Shown here: positions 6,062-7,605 of the stretch, piece after piece
Position numbering within the stretch: position 1 is the stretch's first letter
Layout of the letters: each line of letters opens with the position of its first letter
NCBI GenBank assembly: GCA_020048795.1
Contig: JAIFMA010000081.1
Span: 1 to 7,605 of the forward strand
Source: Rhodoferax sp.
Lineage (GTDB): Bacteria; Pseudomonadota; Gammaproteobacteria; Burkholderiales; Burkholderiaceae_C
Reading direction: 5' to 3'
DNA: 7,605 bases
The notes under the pieces: generated by a model
What the model was told of the DNA's origin: nothing
The model's input: only the letters and a program-made list of their open reading frames with translations
Database searches by the model: none
Made by a program: the position numbers and the translations under genes

Positions 6062-6826
6062 CTATACTTTTGAAAAGTCGGGCAGGCGTTTTCCCATGAA
6101 GGCGGCAAACGCCTCGCGCGCTGCGGGCTGGCCCAACATTTGGCCAAACACCGCGCCTTCATCGGCCAGGCGTTGCGCCACCGCCTTGGCCTGCCCGATT
6201 TTCATGAAGTGCTTGGTTTGCAGCAGCGAACTCATCGGCTTGGCGGCCAGCTTTTGTGCCTGGCGCTGCGCCAGCGCGTTGGCCTGTGTGGGCGGCACGA
6301 TGCGGCTGACCAAGCCCATCTCCAGTGCCGCTTCAGCACTGAAGGGGTCGCCCAGCAACAGGGCCTCGGCTGCGCGCCCGTAACCCATGCGCTGCGGTGC
6401 CAGCAGGCTCGATGCCGCCTCGGGGCACAAACCCAGATTCACAAAGGGCATGGAAAACGCTGCGTTGTCGCCGGCATACACCAGATCGCAATGAAACAGC
6501 AGCGTGGTGCCAATGCCCACCGCCGGCCCGCACACCGCCGCCACCAAGGGTTTGGTAAAGCTGCTGATCGCCCGCAGAAACCGAAATACTGGGACATCAG
6601 GCGACAGTGGCGGAGTCTTCAAAAAGTCGGCGATATCGTTGCCCGAGCTGAAGATGGTTTCATGCCCCTGAAACACCCCCACCCGCACACCGTCGTCGGC
6701 CTGCGCCGCGGTGAGGGCATCGGCCATCTCGGCATACATGGCCGCGGTGAACGAGTTTTTTTTGTCCACCCGGTTAAAGGTCAGGGTCATCACGCGCTCG
6801 GCGTGGTCAATCAGCAGATCAGCCAT
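6062..6826 (-). CDS. Crotonase-family protein, probably delta3,delta2-enoyl-CoA isomerase (ECI2-like)
   Basis: The 254-residue product has the crotonase fold signature: FSSGNDI (59-65) and CGPAVGIG (99-106) supply the two oxyanion-hole amides, followed by CDLVYAGDNAAF (113-124) and GLVSRIVPP (171-179). The two glutamates needed for hydration in enoyl-CoA hydratase (Glu144 and Glu164 in the rat enzyme) align with Thr108 and Phe128, so a hydratase is unlikely. Instead Glu136 in CPEAASS matches the PEGCSS glutamate of ECI2/yeast Eci1-type isomerases, which also share SSGND. The likely reaction is moving a cis/trans-3 double bond to trans-2 so that unsaturated fatty acids can enter beta-oxidation. 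The start at 6826 is chosen because GGAG lies 5 nt upstream; an earlier frame opening at 6862 would overlap the thiolase stop. It follows the thiolase gene after 32 nt, so an operon is likely. Confidence 0.9.
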   Translation of the reverse strand: MADLLIDHAERVMTLTFNRVDKKNSFTAAMYAEMADALTAAQADDGVRVGVFQGHETIFSSGNDIADFLKTPPLSPDVPVFRFLRAISSFTKPLVAAVCGPAVGIGTTLLFHCDLVYAGDNAAFSMPFVNLGLCPEAASSLLAPQRMGYGRAAEALLLGDPFSAEAALEMGLVSRIVPPTQANALAQRQAQKLAAKPMSSLLQTKHFMKIGQAKAVAQRLADEGAVFGQMLGQPAAREAFAAFMGKRLPDFSKV

Positions 6827-6831
6827 ATCAG

Positions 6832-6835
6832 CTCC
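6832..6835 (-). promoter_or_regulatory. Ribosome binding site of the enoyl-CoA isomerase gene
   Basis: On the minus strand GGAG, preceded by AGGAAC, ends 5 nt before the ATG at 6826. It fixes this start over the longer reading from 6862 and lies inside the short gap after the thiolase stop. Confidence 0.65.
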
Positions 6836-6858
6836 GTTCCTGGGCAACGCGCCGCGAC

Positions 6859-7605
6859 TCAAACGCGCTCAAAAATGCCGGCTGCGCCCTGACCCATGCC
6901 GATGCACATGCTGACCATGCCGTACTTGAGCTGGTTGCGCTGCAGGGCATGGATGACGGTGGCGGCGCGGATCGCACCGGTGGCACCCAGCGGGTGACCC
7001 AGCGCAATGGCACCCCCCATCGGGTTGACCTTGGCCGGGTCCAGCCCCAGCGTGTTGCAGACCGCCAGTGCCTGCGCGGCAAAGGCCTCGTTGAGCTCGA
7101 TCCAGTCCAGGTCGTTCTGGCTGATGCCGGCATAACGCAGCGCCGCCGGAATGGCCTCGATGGGGCCAACACCCATGATGTGCGGGGGCACACCCTTGGC
7201 CGCAAAACTCACATAACGTGCCAGTGGGGTCAGACCAAACTGTTTGACGGCTTTTTCGCTGGCCAGAATCAGGGCACCAGCGCCGTCCGAGGTTTGCGAG
7301 CTGTTGCCCGCCGTGACAGAGCCACGCGCCGCAAACACGGTGCGCAGCTTGGCCAGACCTTGCAGCGAGGTGTCGGCGCGTGCGCCTTCGTCCATGCTGA
7401 CGGTGCGTTTTTTCTCGATCACGGTGCCATTGGCCAGATCGGGCGAGCGGTCGGTGACCTCGATCGGTGTGATCTCGGCGGCAAAATGGCCGGCTGCCTG
7501 CGCCGCAATGGCCCGGCGGTGCGACTCGACCGCGAACGCGTCCTGCGCCTCGCGGCTGACCTTCCACTGGTTGGCCACCTTCTCGGCAGTCAGGCCCATG
7601 CCATA
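6859..7605 (-). CDS. Thiolase (acetyl-CoA C-acyltransferase, FadA-like), C-terminal part; 5' end outside window
   Basis: About 248 residues are visible, roughly the last 60 percent of a protein family of about 390-400 residues; the gene runs off the window edge, so the N-terminal nucleophilic cysteine is not seen. Visible motifs in order are VTAGNSSQTSDGAGA, the MGVGPIEAIPAAL stretch, NEAFAAQ, GGAIALGHPLGATGA with the catalytic histidine (visible residue 204), and CIGMGQGAAG with the second active-site cysteine (visible residue 234). Degradative thiolases of this type cleave 3-ketoacyl-CoA with CoA to acetyl-CoA and a shortened acyl-CoA in the last step of beta-oxidation. The enoyl-CoA isomerase gene follows after 32 nt on the same strand, which supports a catabolic rather than biosynthetic (PhaA-type) role, although chain-length preference cannot be read from the fragment. 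Confidence 0.95.
   Translation of the reverse strand, partial: YGMGLTAEKVANQWKVSREAQDAFAVESHRRAIAAQAAGHFAAEITPIEVTDRSPDLANGTVIEKKRTVSMDEGARADTSLQGLAKLRTVFAARGSVTAGNSSQTSDGAGALILASEKAVKQFGLTPLARYVSFAAKGVPPHIMGVGPIEAIPAALRYAGISQNDLDWIELNEAFAAQALAVCNTLGLDPAKVNPMGGAIALGHPLGATGAIRAATVIHALQRNQLKYGMVSMCIGMGQGAAGIFERV

Noticed and set aside
6140..6892. Plus-strand open frame of 250 codons opposite the isomerase gene
   Set aside because: It is antisense to a full crotonase gene with a good ribosome binding site; composition is that of a shadow frame.

Overview
This window looks like a piece of a betaproteobacterial chromosome, most likely Comamonadaceae (Rhodoferax/Polaromonas-like). The pointers are moderately high GC, protein sequences of that flavour (Atm1-type ABC exporter, YciA thioesterase, fatty-acid oxidation genes), and one intergenic element that resembles a repeat I recall from Comamonadaceae genomes. 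The assignment rests on recognition, not on a search. No phage, plasmid, insertion sequence, CRISPR array, rRNA or tRNA is visible.

Layout. (1) Positions 1-456, plus strand: the C-terminal part of a periplasmic-type multiheme cytochrome c with six CxxCH sites, cut by the window edge. (2) 581-2823, minus strand: a two-gene unit, a tandem-HD protein with a C-terminal HD-GYP domain (predicted cyclic-di-GMP phosphodiesterase) followed after 2 nt by proline iminopeptidase. It converges with the cytochrome gene. (3) 2824-3174: a 351-nt gap with no convincing gene, but with short inverted repeats and a good ribosome binding site for the HD-GYP gene. (4) 3175-4926, minus strand: an Atm1/HMT1-type ABC half-transporter. 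(5) 4945-5436, plus strand: a YciA-type acyl-CoA thioesterase, divergent from the ABC gene with almost no gap. (6) 5511-7605, minus strand: a lipid-oxidation cluster, read as thiolase (5' end outside the window), then a delta3,delta2-enoyl-CoA isomerase-like crotonase, then a second hotdog-fold thioesterase of PaaI/YigI type. The last gene converges on yciA across a shared candidate terminator.

How the genes fit together. The right-hand third is coherent acyl-CoA metabolism: isomerisation of unsaturated intermediates, thiolytic cleavage, and two distinct thioesterases that can release free CoA. The left and middle genes (electron transfer, second-messenger turnover, peptide trimming, export of glutathione-type conjugates) are ordinary chromosomal functions with no obvious link to one another.

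The most notable observation is that the ABC exporter is intact in every recognisable motif except that about 23 residues are missing in frame just after the D-loop. This removes the switch-histidine (H-loop) segment. The HD-GYP protein is also interesting: its N-terminal half keeps a full set of HD metal ligands at nearly the same spacing as the C-terminal half, but has lost the GYP loop and the conserved lysine. I did not find evidence of a new multi-gene system.
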